Shown piece by piece: positions 36,251-49,300 of a stretch of 64,000 bases of DNA. Both the position numbers and the translations under genes were made by a program. The notes under the pieces were generated by a model. It saw nothing but the letters and a program-made list of their open reading frames with translations, did not search any database and was not told the origin of the DNA. The DNA is from Malus domestica (Eukaryota; Streptophyta; Magnoliopsida; Rosales; Rosaceae): contig NC_091670.1 in the NCBI RefSeq assembly GCF_042453785.1, positions 40,683,501-40,747,500 on the forward strand. The letters are read 5' to 3'. Every line of letters begins with the position of its first letter. Position 1 is the stretch's first letter.

Positions 36251-36465
36251 TTCGAATTACTTGGGTACTCACGAGTCGGTACCCAAATTTACCGACCTTT
36301 AACATATGTAATAAGATGAAGACAAGTAATTTTAAAGACTCATTATTCTTGAAACCAAACACCAATCTTCTCTCTCAATCCACTCGCCAACAAGTTATTG
36401 ATAAATAGTTGTAATGGCGCATATTGGGTTAAACAATCATTTGTGTGGAAAATTCGAAGTTTATG

Positions 36466-36611
36466 ATAATGTTATTTACATACACTTTTTTATCTTTGCA
36501 CATTCTTGTTAATTTTTATCCATTAATCTTCTTCAATTTTTTCGATCTGACGATAAAAAATTAAGAAGAGTATGTGATAAATAAAAATACGTGTGTAAAT
36601 AGCATCATACT
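36466..36611. mobile_element. 146-bp hAT-type MITE, copy B (divergent)
   Basis: The termini ATAATGTTATTTACATACAC and complement (gtgtgtaaatagcatcatact) are flanked by the direct repeat AAGTTTATG (36457-36465 and 36612-36620). The inner word 'aatcttcttcaattttttcgatctgacg' matches the centre of copies A and C. Confidence 0.75.
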
Positions 36612-37067
36612 AAGTTTATGGGATCGAAGGGAAACTAAATTCAACAACCAAATGAACATTTTCATCACTCTCCTAACTTTATTTCAAGTGGGGAGGTGGG
36701 CATCAAATGTCACACATGCTTTTGGTTTTGGTATATTTTTTTTTTCCGCAGTGTAATGATGGGGTTGCGGGAAACTTTTGGTATTGTCACAAAACTTGAA
36801 TGTGAATCCAAAGAGATAAATCTTGTACGAATTACTACATGTCACATGCCAAAATCTTGCAGCAACAAAAGGAGAGGTGTGCGGGAGGTGTTTGTCAATT
36901 TGGTCACGGCCTTGCGATGAATCAAAAGAAGAATCGCATGACTTAGATTTTGAAATGGATATGTTTTTGGATAGAAACTTGGGTATCATATGCTAACTAG
37001 CTATATCATTGTTTCAAAAGCACTTTTATACCAAAGCACTTTTTAGAAGAATTTTTCATAAGCTTTT

Positions 37068-37215
37068 TGAGGGCGAGCCTTGTCACAGCAAAAATGTCGC
37101 TTTTTTGTGACCGAAAGGTCACAGATTCGAGTTGTGGAAATAACATCTTTGCAATGTAAGAATAAGACTATATATGATAGACGTTCCCGAGCCTCACAAA
37201 GCGGGAAGCCTTGTT
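37068..37215 (+). mobile_element. tRNA-derived SINE
   Basis: It starts 'gagggcgagccttgtcacagc' (A-box region) and has 'ggtcacagattcgagttgtgg' as a B box, followed by 'aacatctttgcaatgtaag.ataagact', the wording of Au-type plant SINEs. It is degenerate and noncoding. Confidence 0.75.
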
Positions 37216-37785
37216 GGTTTTGGGGTTGTCCTTTATTTTTCATAGGCATTTTTGTTGTTGGATGTATAAAGTTTGGGCTTCCTGTTAAGATTTGTATATC
37301 AATTCTTGATAGTTTAGTAAACATTTTATTTTGATTCAACTTCTTTTTCAATTTGATTTATAATAGTCGGTAAACACTTTAATAAAAATGACTCTTTTCC
37401 AATTCATGCTCACTTCAATTCATTCATAACTCGATGATGCTATGTCTGGGTCTTCCTTATTTTAATTACAAACACGTAAACATGTCCTTAAAGGATAAAC
37501 CCTAGTATGCGGCATGTCTCACCTTTTGTGCGAGGGGTGCGGCATGCAGACGCTCGTACTCAAGAACTTCTCTTTGACGTTGAAGAATATATAACAAAAA
37601 CACGGTAAAACAACTCGGAAGTCTTTGAGTTGAGTTTAATATATAAGGTCCAAAATCACTTGAAAATTAATGGGCAACAACAAATACATGGTGACCAGAT
37701 TAATACATATTACTTTCTGGTCTCTCCTTATTCATCATCGTGCATGAACTCTGCAATATTTGAGAGCAGTTGGGCATGCAGCTTC

Positions 37786-38604
37786 TTAACTGAGTGATCC
37801 ATTAAGGCAGAGCCATTGGCCGATGAAGAGTCTCGTGCAGTTGAGATTAGGGTTGATTGACTCAAAGAAGGCAGTAGACAAGTTGAAGGTCTGCTCAACC
37901 CCAAAACAAGTGTCTCCGCTTTTTACACCGTAGGTTTTATCACACTTTAGGGTGGGAGGCGGCTTCAAGAACCCATGTCCTTATTCAAAATACAAAAAAC
38001 AAATGCATGTCAATACAGAGTCGTTAAATTTCATTAAATTAAATTATCTAACCGTTGCCATTCAGATGTGTAACTTGTTTGTGCAATTTTGATATGCACT
38101 AGAGAAAGCCTCATATAAACTTTAACAACATAAAATTGATAGGATTTTACCGACTATATGTTGTTATTTCTCTCCCTAAAAATTTATTTCGACCAATTTC
38201 CCCTTAAAGTCTAAAGCTATTTACAAATTTGCCATCTTCCCCTTTTGACCCTGTTTCAAAAATAATAATCTAATTGTTTTTAAAAATATCACTTTTCATT
38301 GTTTTCAAGAAAGAAAAAAATATTAAAATGAAAAATAACAAATAACAATTAAGGACAGATATGCAAATTTTTTGGACGAAAATTGGATAGAGAGTGTAAT
38401 TATAAGGATGGGGAGACATTGGTCATTTACAATAGTTTGGTAGGGAAATTGGCCAAAATAAAAATTTAGAGAGAAAATCGATAATAAGGTACAGGTTTCG
38501 GGAAGAAATGAGAAAAATTCATTTTTACCGAGAAATTGGCCGTCAGCAAAAGCAATGAGGAGGAGAAGAGAGAGCACCGAAACCAAGTTCACAATCTTAG
38601 CCAT
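37786..38604 (-). CDS. Small secreted LysM-domain protein
   Basis: Exon 1 (38604-38529) encodes the signal peptide MAKIVNLVSVLSLLLLIAFADGQ. Exon 2 (37979-37786) continues GHGFLKPPPTLKCDKTYGVK and contains one LysM domain: YGVKSGDTCFGVEQTFNLS, FFESINPNLNC and LFIGQWLCLNG. The junction CTCG|GTAAAA ... TTGAATAAG|GA keeps frame, giving 89 aa. Cysteines are placed as in plant extracellular LysM proteins. The intron (about 550 bp) contains a foldback repeat. LysM domains bind N-acetylglucosamine polymers such as chitin. There is no membrane anchor or kinase, so the protein is probably apoplastic; its exact role is unknown. An upstream in-frame ATG (38634) would add ten basic residues before the signal peptide, but the TATA box position argues against it. 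Confidence 0.85.
38165..38515. repeat. Foldback repeat inside the LysM gene intron
   Basis: The left words 'ctctccctaaaaatttatttcgaccaatttcccc' are complementary to the right words 'agggaaattggccaaaataaaaatttagagagaaaat'. Related wording occurs in the foldback at 44880-45305. Confidence 0.65.
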
Positions 38605-38651
38605 CCTAAGTTCTTTCTTCCTTTGTTTTGCCATCCTAATTGAGTTTCTAC

Positions 38652-38659
38652 TATTTATA
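38652..38659 (-). promoter_or_regulatory. TATA box of the LysM gene
   Basis: TATAAATA on the minus strand lies 48 bp upstream of the 38604 start codon and only about 18 bp upstream of the alternative ATG at 38634. A normal initiation distance places the mRNA start after 38634, supporting 38604 as the true start. Confidence 0.65.
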
Positions 38660-39084
38660 GTGTAAAAAACGTGGGAAAAGAAGCCAAGAAGGTTGTTCAT
38701 ATCCGAGCCTCGGACAAAATGGCCAGCTCTGTATGCGTTGGACGTTGCTTCCGCTGCTCTGCATATATACATTATCATTTAAGCGGATTATACTATACAA
38801 AGTAGCTATGTTACACTTTGGTTTTTTTTTTAATTTTATTTTATTTTTAATTTTTTTAAGTACATCGATATTTTTATACTAAGGAGAGAGAAAGTTTGCT
38901 AAGCTACAAAATGGACAGCCTAATTTGGTATCAAATTTGTTATCCAAGAGATTCGAATATAAGATCTCTCACTTCCAAGTGAAAAGAAATATTACCAGAC
39001 CGTAGTACTGAGTGATTGGTTTTTCATCTTTTAACCAACTCTGTGATACGTTTTTTCCTTGTCCGATTACAGTTATCAATTATC

Positions 39085-39700
39085 AATTACATAATAGGCA
39101 ATCAATAACAATTACGGAGAAGAATCCGGAGTCAACGGCTCAATTCTAACACTCCCACAAACTGGACGGTCGAGATCATATGAGTTTGGAACGAAGAGTA
39201 CCATGGCGTGGCTGATGAATGGCTTTGGTAAGAAGGTCAGCAAGTTGATCAGCGAATGAAATATAGCACACACTGTGACTACCAAGAGCCATTTTTTCAT
39301 GGACAAAGTGACACTCAAGTTCAATATGACTAGTGCGAGCATGATGAACATGATTAGCAGCAAGATAAGTGGCATTTAGGTTGTCACAATGCAGCAAAAT
39401 AGGGAAGCGCAAGTGTGCACCAAGCTCACCAAGAAGAAATCATAGCCAAGTGGTCTCAGCACAAGCACAAGCTAGAGACAGGTACTCGGATTCAGCACTA
39501 GAGCGGGCAACTATTGGTTGCTTTTTGGAACACCAAGAGATAAGATTAGTGCCGAAATAGACTAAATAACTAGATGGTGAACGCCGAGTGTCTGGACAAC
39601 CTGCCGAATCAGCATCGGAATAAGCAAATAGTGAAGCAAATGACAACTGAGGAGTGAGAGTGATGTCAATTCCGTTGTTACTCCGAAGATTGAAACAGCT
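39085..39700 (-). mobile_element. Ty1/Copia retrotransposon remnant: RNase H end and LTR start
   Basis: Read on the minus strand, the translation gives FAYSDADSAGCPDTRRSPSS, then WCSKKQPIVARSSAESEYL, LLHCDNLNATYLAANHVHHA, RTSHIELECHFVHEK and FADQLADLLTKA, the canonical Copia RNase H domain, with an in-frame stop after AETTWL. It is followed by tttgtgggag and then TGTTAGAATTGAG (from 39151), the usual start of a Copia 3' LTR. The rest of the pol gene is missing. The far LTR end was not located. 39701-40500 shows nothing further. Confidence 0.88.
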
Positions 39701-40554
39701 TCTGTATGTTGCTCAATTTTGTTCAAACGGTATAAAATCTGTTGCTCATCGCACAAGTCAATGCACATCTTCAAACTTAAGCAGCGGCTGCGGCCACCCT
39801 ATTTGAAGAGTGGCAGCACCAGCTGTAAACCAGCCTCAGGTGGAGGAAAGTAGAAGTGCACAAGGCCGGCTTCCATGCCTATTTTGGTACTTGATCGGCA
39901 CTTTTATACCTTTCCCTTGCATGTATTAACTGTGTCTAATTTTGACACACTAATTACAGAAAAGGGAGGTGGCATCATGTTGCCAATCCAACTGTAATAT
40001 CACTTTGTGTCCGAAGCCCGCAGACCGAGAGATTCTAGCCATTCAAGAGAGAGAGAGATTTGAGTCGTTCAAGTTTTTGAATTTTTGGTGAAGTAAACCA
40101 GTGAAATGAACTAATAAGAGCTGTAGAATTGAAATTGAGTGATCCAGATCTCCCGATTCTTAGGCTTCGGACGAATAGATTCAAAATAAATCTTAATCCA
40201 TGTTGAGAAATGCTAAAATTTTATCTTCGGTAAATGCCACATCACACAACTAAGACGAGTTTTATTCTCGAAAGAGAAACAAAATCGCGTTATCTACATA
40301 CATATCATTCATCATTGTGACTAACTTAGCCAAGTTCAGAGTACTCTCAAATTACAAGAGACTCTCCACTTCAAATTGTCTTCTTTTTTTACATCAATGT
40401 ATAACGTTGGACCGTCCTCATCCTTTTTGTACCCTTTTCAATACCACATCCTTCACATTACCGAAAGATGCAAATAAACGATGGTTACAAATGATACACC
40501 GAAGTAGACTATCGCTTCTCACTCACATCAGAAAAAGCCACCCGAAACAAATGC

Positions 40555-42546
40555 TCATGGGGAGTCCACGCCATCAACTTGCTGCCGGGCGAGATATCTT
40601 TCCCTCCTCTCCTTCTAAACAAGACACAAAGGGCAAAAATGAATGAAGCACGTAAGAAGGTATTCATTGCACAAGCAATTTTCGTGTGACAACAGAACAA
40701 TGCACTCACCCATTCATCTATGACAAGTCCTTCTCCAATAATCTTTGGACCAGCTTCTTCCGCAGGTTTCTTGCGTGCCTCCAGCGCAGCATCGGCATCA
40801 GCCAACTGGCGCTTCAGTTTTTCCATAGCCTTTGAAGAAACAAAAAAGTTTTAATCTCTTAACATAAATGCGAACAGAAAACCATACAGGTCCGTGATAT
40901 ACATTTACAAACACAAATATTGACATCAGGTTAATTTCATGTCAACCGCACTTACAGGAGTAGAACGCTCTGGATCTAGAAAGACAACCCGTAGTATCTG
41001 CTCTACGGCCACTTGGTCCTTTTGCTCATCAAACTGTCACCAAAAAATAATTTGAAAATTAATATTTAAACACGGCATACAAATAAATTTTATATTAAAA
41101 ATTCCACTAATGAACACGTTTATAAGACCAGCTACTAAATTAGGATTTTATAACTTGAGATAGCATTTAAATTTTGCATGCTATTTACGCACCAGCTCAG
41201 GTACATATTCCATTGGTCCCTTCACCTTCAAGCTCATGATTTTAAACTTAACTCTGCTCTTTTGATCCACTAGTTTTTCATTCTTCTCGGGGGCCTCGAC
41301 AAACTTGAATACTATCATAACAAACCAAAATAACAAAAAAATCTCGTTAAAAGGCCAACACAAGTTAAAGCTTGAGAAGACAAAACTATCGGAATAAAAA
41401 CACAAGTTAAAGCTTGAGAAGACAAAACTATCTGAATAAAAACGATGGTACTTTTAAGTTCATGAGACATAATTCCATTAAAGAAAAACAGAAACCCGTA
41501 TAAATGGGCAATACCGTTTCCAACACTATATCATAAAGGGAAATGAATTGAATTGCACAAAGTTATACAGAAACCGTTACCAGTTGCTATAAGACTCTCG
41601 CCTGGACTAAGAATAGCTCCTGGAGGACGCATGAAACAACTTTTCGGTGCAGTTGTTTGGAACTAAAGCAAGTAAGCAAGAAAACTCGTTAGAAAAAATC
41701 AATCAGGATAAGAAACTCTAACAATATCAACCACATTAGTGTTCACCAAACATTCTCAAATTACAAACCACATAACAGAAGTAAAATCGTAAACACGTAA
41801 CGGTACCTTGAATGCTACAAAGGACTTGCTGGTGTTTTTAATTCTAATGGCACTCCTAACCTGCTTTCCGGGTTCACCTTCAAGAAACAGAGTCCATACA
41901 CATAAATAAGCAAATGAATCGTCAGGCAACAAACCCAATACCGAAATAAATCGGCAAACTAATTTGATTTCCCTATATAGCCACTAACTCGTTCGAAAAA
42001 ATCGTGACAGCAACACGAAAATCATCGATTGCATCCATAAAACACGGATTAATCACCGTATTATCGACATGATTAGCTTAATAACACGAATTGCAACTTG
42101 CAAATGCATTTTTACAGTTTCCTTGATCCTAAAATCAGCAACAACATCTAAAATCCAGACGCAATTCTATAAATCCACAACAATCATTCACAATCTACAT
42201 ATAACATACCAAAAATAGAAGAAGGAAAAGTAAATTAAATTAATTAAAAGATAACTAAATAAGGAGACGTACAGGGAAAATAGAGTTTATTGTTGGGATC
42301 GAGCTTGAGTCTACGGCGAGTCGGAAGCAGCGACCTGGCGACGGACGACACCGAATTCGCGGCGTTTTGATTCGATCCGTCGCCCTGGGCGTTACTATGG
42401 TGGTGGGGAGCGTTGTGCGACGACGAGGACGACGTCGTAACGGCGGCGTTCCTCGACGTCCGAAACGGTCGCTTGAAGAAGCCCCAGACTTTTCCGTCGG
42501 ACGAAGACGAAGACGACGACGACGACTTTTGGTCAGCGATGGCCAT
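40555..42546 (-). CDS. VAP/MSP-domain protein (VAP4 / MAMI type)
   Basis: This is a vesicle-associated-membrane-protein-associated (VAP) family protein. Its MSP domain binds FFAT-like motifs at ER-linked membrane contacts. Seven exons on the minus strand keep frame: 42546-42273, 41877-41807, 41662-41581, 41311-41193, 41033-40956, 40829-40710 and 40614-40555, giving 267 aa. The N-terminus is serine-rich (MAIADQKSSSSSSSSS...) with WGFFKRPFRT and SVARSLLPTRRRLKLDP. The MSP domain spans about residues 78-210 (LYFPCEPGKQVRSAIRIKNT, then FVAFKFQTTAPKSCFMRPPG, LSPGESLIATVFKFVE and MEYVPELFDEQKDQ). The C-terminus is coiled and charged (MEKLKRQLADADAALEARKK, GEGLVIDEWKERRERYLARQQ) without a transmembrane helix, which fits the VAP4 subgroup rather than canonical VAP27. 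An LYFPC replaces the more usual LYFPY at the exon 1/2 junction. Confidence 0.93.
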
Positions 42547-42639
42547 CTCTCAGAGCATTAGACAGAGGCGAAACGGCGTCGTTTGTCTCAATGTCTCTGC
42601 GCAGTGCGGAGCAAATCGGAACCGACGGAGAGGATTCAA

Positions 42640-43200
42640 TTGGATTTGACCGTATGAGTTCACGCCCGACCTTTTCGTGCTTCACCTCTGTGGCGTCCGT
42701 CTGTCCTCCTCCTTTCGTACTTTTCTACTTCGACGTGAGTAAAACGACGTCGTACCGCGGACACCGAATGGTTTTTAGCTTTTTGTGAAAGCAAATCAAT
42801 GGCTTGGATTCTGGCTAAGTCTGGCTCGCGAAAGACAAACCGTTGACGTGAGGTTGTTCAGTTGACTTTGGGTAAACTACGTGCCCAAGAGATAAACTTA
42901 CTTATTGCAATGTTTCTGTGAATCGGTGATTAGGAAATGCCGAAACACCTCTGTCGGTTTTTTTTATTTTCGAAAAAATAAATTACCATAACGAAATCAT
43001 CAGCTGATTTATATATATATATATATATCAAATGCTTTTACGAGAGCTAGATCCACTTGAAGTGTGTGATTCATATTATGTGCAAAACAATATGAAAATA
43101 TACTTACTCAAGAAATTTAAGAAAATCTTTCCACAGGCTCTGCAAGTACCAACTATGCCCACCCTTGATAAATCATCAAATGGGCATTGAAGATTAGAGA
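42640..43200. other. Intergenic, upstream of the VAP gene
   Basis: This is promoter-side sequence of the minus-strand VAP gene plus a (TA)n microsatellite at about 43012-43028. The plus-strand open frames over 42367-42788 are shadows of the VAP first exon and leader. Confidence 0.4.
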
Positions 43201-43204
43201 CGAT

Positions 43205-43375
43205 AAATTTTTTATTGTAACCGGAACACAGATGGTACAATACGACTACGTGTTTTTATATAAGTGGTGAAATTTTTTATTTTTTAAGTTATTAACTTTT
43301 TAACTTTTTAACACACATATCTCACAATTTATATAATAACATGTTGTGTAGCAACCCATGTTCTAATCTAATCAC
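43205..43375 (+). mobile_element. GTGGTACAC-family MITE, copy 2 of 3
   Basis: The words 'aaattttttattgtaaccggaacacagatggtaca', 'tttttaagttattaacttttta' and 'acacatatctcacaa' parallel the copies at 1632-1790 and 63427-63595. Confidence 0.6.
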
Positions 43376-43724
43376 ACCGATAAATCTCTTATTTAAATAC
43401 AAGAAGCCGAGCAAGCGGATTGGTTGGAATGAAGAGGAAGAAAAAAAGAATTGTTACAAGGTGATGTCATTGTACTGATAACATGGTCGAACAATCGCAC
43501 TCATTAGGAGCGAGTCTCATTGTGTTTTCCTTAACAGTGAGTTTTAGCGAATACTTTAATCAAATTAATTTCTTATTTGTCTAACAAATCGTTGAAAGTG
43601 TTTTTAACTAATTTAATCTTAGTGTGGAATGTGAACACGAGAAATTTTTTGCTGATGTCAGTGATCACCACCAAGTTATTGCAATGGACAAGAATTGTCT
43701 GTCCTCCCACTTCTGATGTTCTCC

Positions 43725-43880
43725 CGTGCCCTCTGTTTATATGGTCACGGTTAAATCACGTCAACATTTTATATTACTATTTATTTTTGTCTTATTATCT
43801 TTATAAAAAAATATATAAAATATTGACGTGGCTTAACCGTGATCATACAAAATAGAAAGACGCAGAGGGAAGACAATCCT
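43725..43880. mobile_element. Foldback MITE
   Basis: The arms 'tggtcacggttaaatcacgtcaacatttta' and 'taaaatattgacgtggcttaaccgtgatca' are inverse complements, with outer 'cctctgttt / gcagaggg' continuing the pairing. It is noncoding. Confidence 0.75.
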
Positions 43881-44165
43881 TGTCCTATTGCAATTTTCAT
43901 TATTTTCCTGCAAGCTGACGTAACAACGATTTGAATATTCCTTTTTCCTTTTAATTTAATTTAATATTTTTTGTTACTAAAAGATTGCAGTCAATCAATG
44001 CTTAATTGGAGGCGATACTTGTTCAGGTAATGGTACCAAATATATAATCATTGAATGTACTAATAGCAACATTCCACCTACTAAGCCCACAACAAAGTTA
44101 AAATCTACATGCTTTGCCCATCCCTAATTATGATAGTACTGCCTGTATTCACGGTGATTTATTAT

Positions 44166-44313
44166 GGGGTTTGCTATCCACACACCTCATTTTACTTCTC
44201 ACACACCCCTTGATAGTTTATGTCCGTTGATCTTCTTCAATTCATCCGATCTGACGGGCGAAAATTAAAAAGGTGTGTGAGAAGTAAAATGAGGTGTGTG
44301 GATATCACACCCC
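44166..44313. mobile_element. 148-bp hAT-type MITE, copy C
   Basis: The left end GGGGTTTGCTATCCACACAC has a complementary right end (gtgtgtggatatcacacccc). An exact 8-bp target duplication TTTATTAT flanks it (44158-44165 and 44314-44321). The loop contains the shared word 'cttcttcaattcatccgatctgacggg'. It is a near-perfect hairpin of low divergence, so probably recent. Confidence 0.88.
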
Positions 44314-44879
44314 TTTATTATACATTTATGTGTAGAACCTCAACTCGAATCTTCGAATGATTACCCTTGTTAACCCTTGTTGGTTTTTTTTCCGAATTCG
44401 CCTTTGGTGGTGATGTTGCTCATGGGATCTTGCTTCTTGCAAGCTTCCTTTGTTTCGTGGCGACATTCAGTGTGGTGGTTATTGGAGGATAATGTGACAT
44501 TTTTCTTCGCCAACTATTAATTTGTCTGGTCTGACATTAAATACCAATTTTATTCATTAAAGCGGCCACTTACGAATGGTGCTAGCATAAATCTCGTTGT
44601 AACTGCATAATTTCGTTAGAAATATTAGCCTCCATGATTAAGACTTGAAGCGAGATGAATAGGTCATATATTCCATACCAAATACGCGTTGAGTCGCCAT
44701 GCCGATGAAACCAACCTCATCCATTATTCAAACCACAGAATGTTTTCGTTGACTAAACTAATCAAAGGTTAAGTATTAAAATTCACAAAAAAAAACTAAA
44801 CCATTTGCTTCTCAATCCCCAAAGCGTGACAAAAGCAAGATAGAAGATACGGTCCAATTTAGTTTGGTTTTTATAAACA

Positions 44880-45305
44880 TGTATTTGTCGATTTTCTCCC
44901 GAACTTGTAAGGAGTTGTCGATTTCTCTCATGAACTTTAATTTTAACCAATTACCTCATAAACTTTTATAATTGGTCAATTTTCTTCTCAATTTTAATTT
45001 TAGTTGATTACCCCTCTGAACTTTAATAATTATAAAAAGATAAAGGTAATTTTATCCCTAATGTGGACAACATATTGTTTTTTTTCTTCTTCTTCTCGTC
45101 CGCTAGTTCACTTCGGATACTTTTTGTTTGAATTTTAGGGATAAAAGAGAAATCGGCCAATTATAAAATTCAAAGAGGTAAACTAAAATTCATAGAAAAA
45201 TTAACCAATTATAAAAGTTTAGAGAGTAAATCAGCTAAAATTAAAATTATAGAGAGAAATTAACAATTCCTTACAAATTTGAAGACGGAAAAATTGGCCA
45301 ATACT
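44880..45305. mobile_element. Large foldback repeat
   Basis: The left half ('tgtcgattttctcccgaacttgtaaggagttgtcgatttctctc ... ttataattggtcaatttt') is repeated as its complement in the right half ('aattaaccaattataaaag ... gagagaaattaacaattccttacaaatttgaag'). The centre is near 45060-45120. It is noncoding. 44322-44880 has no gene. Confidence 0.7.
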
Positions 45306-45506
45306 TCTTCTATAAAAGGTATAACCAAACCAAGCCAGCTTAATAGTTCTGTTCTACTAGGTAAGAGACAGAATGTCATTTGGCCGGTTCAAAATATTCA
45401 GCCGGTTTTTGGTCCACCCCTAGTTCATCCGGATTAAAAATTACATGTAGTTTCACAAAATCTTTGGCTCATGATATTAAATATTGTAAATATACCATCT
45501 TACAAG

Positions 45507-45730
45507 TAGGGATGGGCAATGGTTATGGCGGGCAGGTAATCGCAGTTATTTATCCATAACGTTTATTCTCATACCCGCATAACCGTTTACTTGTTGTGTA
45601 ATTGCTTAAACGGTTATACTCATACCTATAACCGTTTATAAACGGTTAACCATACCTATAACCGCATACCCATTTAACCGTAACTGTTTAGTATCCGTTT
45701 ACCCATTTATCCTTTTTCTTTTTACCATTT
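45507..45730 (+). repeat. Left terminus and subterminal motif array of the hAT element
   Basis: After the 13-bp terminal repeat there are more than eight imperfect copies of 'ccataaccgtttac' or its complement (for example cataaccgtttacttg, aaacggttatactcatac, cctataaccgtttataaacgg). The motif density falls off after about 45720. Confidence 0.75.
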
Positions 45731-46322
45731 ACTCATTTTTCATTCGTCTACATGTTTTTTTAACAACTTGAAAATTAAAAAAGAAAAATTTGTCATAATT
45801 TTATTTTTCTAACAATTAAACACCGTTATAGGTACATTCATCATACATTTCCGCATTTTAATTTTTTTTAAGTCCTTATATCATTCTAATAATTAAAATA
45901 ATAGTTTGTGGATGATATTTTTAACTGTTAACAATGAAGGTAATATAAAATTTGCTAAGTATTATTGGGCTACAAAAACTGTTAAAAGACAATATTCTTG
46001 AATTATTTAACTCAAAATGTAAAATATTAACATAATATATATAATCAACCATGAAATCATCTTAGTCCTTGCTTTTCCCCGTAGTGGAAGTAAGCTGAAG
46101 TCTTATAAAAAAGCAGTCAAAGTGGTTATCATTTACTTGGACTTTTTCCTTCTCATGTTTGAATTTTCAAGAACCAGAAACCGTGGTGTAAGTTCCTCCT
46201 ATGATGCTATTCTTCGATAAATTGTGTTCTCTGCAACAAATGGAACTCACCACCTTCACAACTCAACACCCATCTCTTTCTTTCTGCTTCTCTCTCTAGT
46301 TATATAGTTAACCAGATCAGGA

Positions 46323-49300
46323 ATGGGGGTTTTGGTTTTGAAATTGATCTTAATATACTTGCTTTTCAGTGCAGTGTTCGTTTGTTGTTGGAGCTCTCTG
46401 CAATGGGGACTCGGAGGGAATGCGATGGATAGGCTGGCTCTGCTTGCCATCAAAGCTCAAATAAAGCAAGATCTCCATAATTACAACGTGATGAGCTCCT
46501 GGAACGAATCCACGCACTTTTGCATGTGGCATGGTGTGACGTGCAGTCGACGACATCACCAAAGGGTCACTAAGCTGGACCTGCAATCTCAAAATCTGGT
46601 AGGGAAATTATCCCCAAACATAGGAAATCTGAGTTTTCTAAGAGAGCTGTGGCTGCAAAACAACAGCTTTAGTCAAGAAATTCCTCCGCAAATTGGGAAT
46701 TTGCGTAGATTGCAAGTATTGCGATTAGATCTGAACTCATTTAGTGGCAGTATTCCACACAATATATCATATTGCTTCAACCTTATCCTTGTGAATTTCA
46801 CTCGCAACAAGTTGGTGGGTAAAATTCCTTCAGAAATTGGATTGCTGTCGAAACTGCAAAAAATTTCATTACAAGATACTACTGTAACGGGACAGGTCCC
46901 TCCTTCCTTGGGGAACCTTTCGTCTCTCCAATTACTAGCTCTTGGTAGTAATGACTTGATGGGCAACATCCCCAGTTCTCTTGGCCAATTGAAAAAATTA
47001 GCCATCTTGGGATTGGCGATAAATCAGTTGTCTGGTAGCATCCCTTCCTCAATTTATAACCTCTCTTCTCTTGTTACATTTTCCATGCCATTTAACCAAT
47101 TTGAAGGGAGTATTCCATCAGATATTGGCAAAACTCTTCCTAATCTCGAAGTCTTCAACGTCAACTCAAACCAACTCACTGGGTCCATACCTTCCTCAAT
47201 ATTCAACGTCACAAGTGTTTGGTATTTTGATGTTGGGCATAACAACCTAATCGGACGGGTACCGAATCTCCAAAAGCTTCACAACCTCGTGCAGTTCAAC
47301 ATTCAATATAACAATATTGGAAGCGGTAAAGATGGTGACTTAAGTTTTCTCTCGGACTTGACCAATGCCACCCAGTTACAAAGGCTGGGTATTAGCAGCA
47401 ACAATTTTGGAGGGACATTGCCCATGTCAATAGCCAATCTCTCAACCAAACTCGAATGGTTTTGGGTTCAACATAACCAAATATATGGAAGCATCCCATC
47501 TGGGATAGGGAATCTGGTGAGCTTGGAAAGGTTGCTTTGGGGGAATAATAGCTTCACAGGTAACATCCCCTCTGACATGGGTAAGCTTTCAAACCTTGGA
47601 TCATTAGAAATTTTCATGAACAAATTATCAGGAAATATTCCGTCTTCCTTAAGAAATTTAACCAAGTTATACCATCTTGAGTTGGATGGAAATTATCTTG
47701 AGGGCCCCATTCCTTCAGGTCTGGGGGAATGCCATGGGTTGCAATTGTTGGATCTTTCTGATAACCTCCTAAATGGCACAATACCCAAACAAGTTTTTAG
47801 ACTCTCCTCCTTATCGATTTCTTTGAACTTGTCTAATAACCTCTTCACAGGTTCCCTTCCCCCGGAGGTTGGGAATTTCCATAGTCTAAGTGAACTGGAT
47901 CTTTCTGATAACATGTTATCTGGAGAACTCCCCAGTGGCCTTGGTGGTTGTGAGAGTTTAGAAGTCCTGCATTTGCAAGGAAACTTCTTCCACGGGTCCA
48001 TTCCTTTGTCTATGAGTTCAGTTAGAGGGATTCAAGAACTAGACCTTTCTCACAATAATTTTTCAGGTGAAATTCCACATTTTTTAGAAGGCTTTAGAAT
48101 CCTTAATAATCTGAACTTATCATTCAATCAATTTTGGGGAGTGGTACCAACTGGAGGTGTTTTCAAAAATGCGAGTGCTATTTCAGTTGTTGGCAACACT
48201 AATCTGTGCAGCCCTGTTGCTAATTTAAACCTTCCCAAGTGCAAGTCTAAAGAGACCAAGAAACGAAGATTGTCTCGTAGCTTGAAACTAATACTCCCTT
48301 TAGTATTTGGACTTACTCTTCTAGGAATAGCCATGGTGTTCTATTTTTTTCTTTGTTCTTTAAGGAAGAAAAGGAAAGAAATTTCATTGAGCACTTTGGG
48401 GAACACTATTTTGCAAGTGTCATATGCTACTCTACTCAAAGCTACTGACAGGTTCTCAGAGGCTAATTTAATTGGTGCTGGCAGTTTTGGGTCTGTGTAC
48501 AAAGGAGTTCTTGATGAGGATGATAAAGCTCAACTTGTTGCCGTGAAGGTGTTTAACTTGTTACGCCATGGAGCTTCGAGGAGTTTCATAGCCGAGTGTG
48601 AAGCTTTGAGAAATATTAGGCACCGAAATCTCGTCAAGATTATAACCGTGTGTTCAAGTGTTGATTTTAATGGTAAAGATTTCAAGGCTTTAGTTTATGA
48701 GTTCATGGACAACGGGAGCTTAGAGGAGTGGCTGCATCCACCTACTGGAACTGAAGACTTAAGAGATCATGTACCCAAGAAGTTAAGTCTTCTTCAGAGG
48801 CTAGAAATTGCCATTGGTGTTGCTTGTGCATTGGATTATCTTCATAATCATTGTGAAACGCCAATAGTTCATTGTGATCTCAAGCCAAGCAACGTTCTCT
48901 TGGACAATGAATTGAATGGCCATGTTTCTGACTTTGGATTAGCAAGGTTTCTCTCACAAGTAACGAGTAATGTTTCAACAATTCATAGTCAGACAAGTTC
49001 CGTTGGAATAAGAGGAACAATTGGTTATGCAGCTCCAGGTATATTATATATACTTCATTATATTTCCTTTTTTATTTTGGAGTATTTAATTTACAAAATT
49101 CAAACTGAACTATTTATACACAAATGTGATGTTTGAATTGTAGAGTATGGAATGGGGAGTGAGGTGTCAACGAGTGGTGATGTATACAGCTTTGGCATTC
49201 TCTTGTTGGAGATGTTTACAGGGAAGAGACCCACTGACATGATGTTTGGTGATAGCTTGAACCTTCATAATTTTGTCAAGATGGCTCTCACTGGGCAAGT

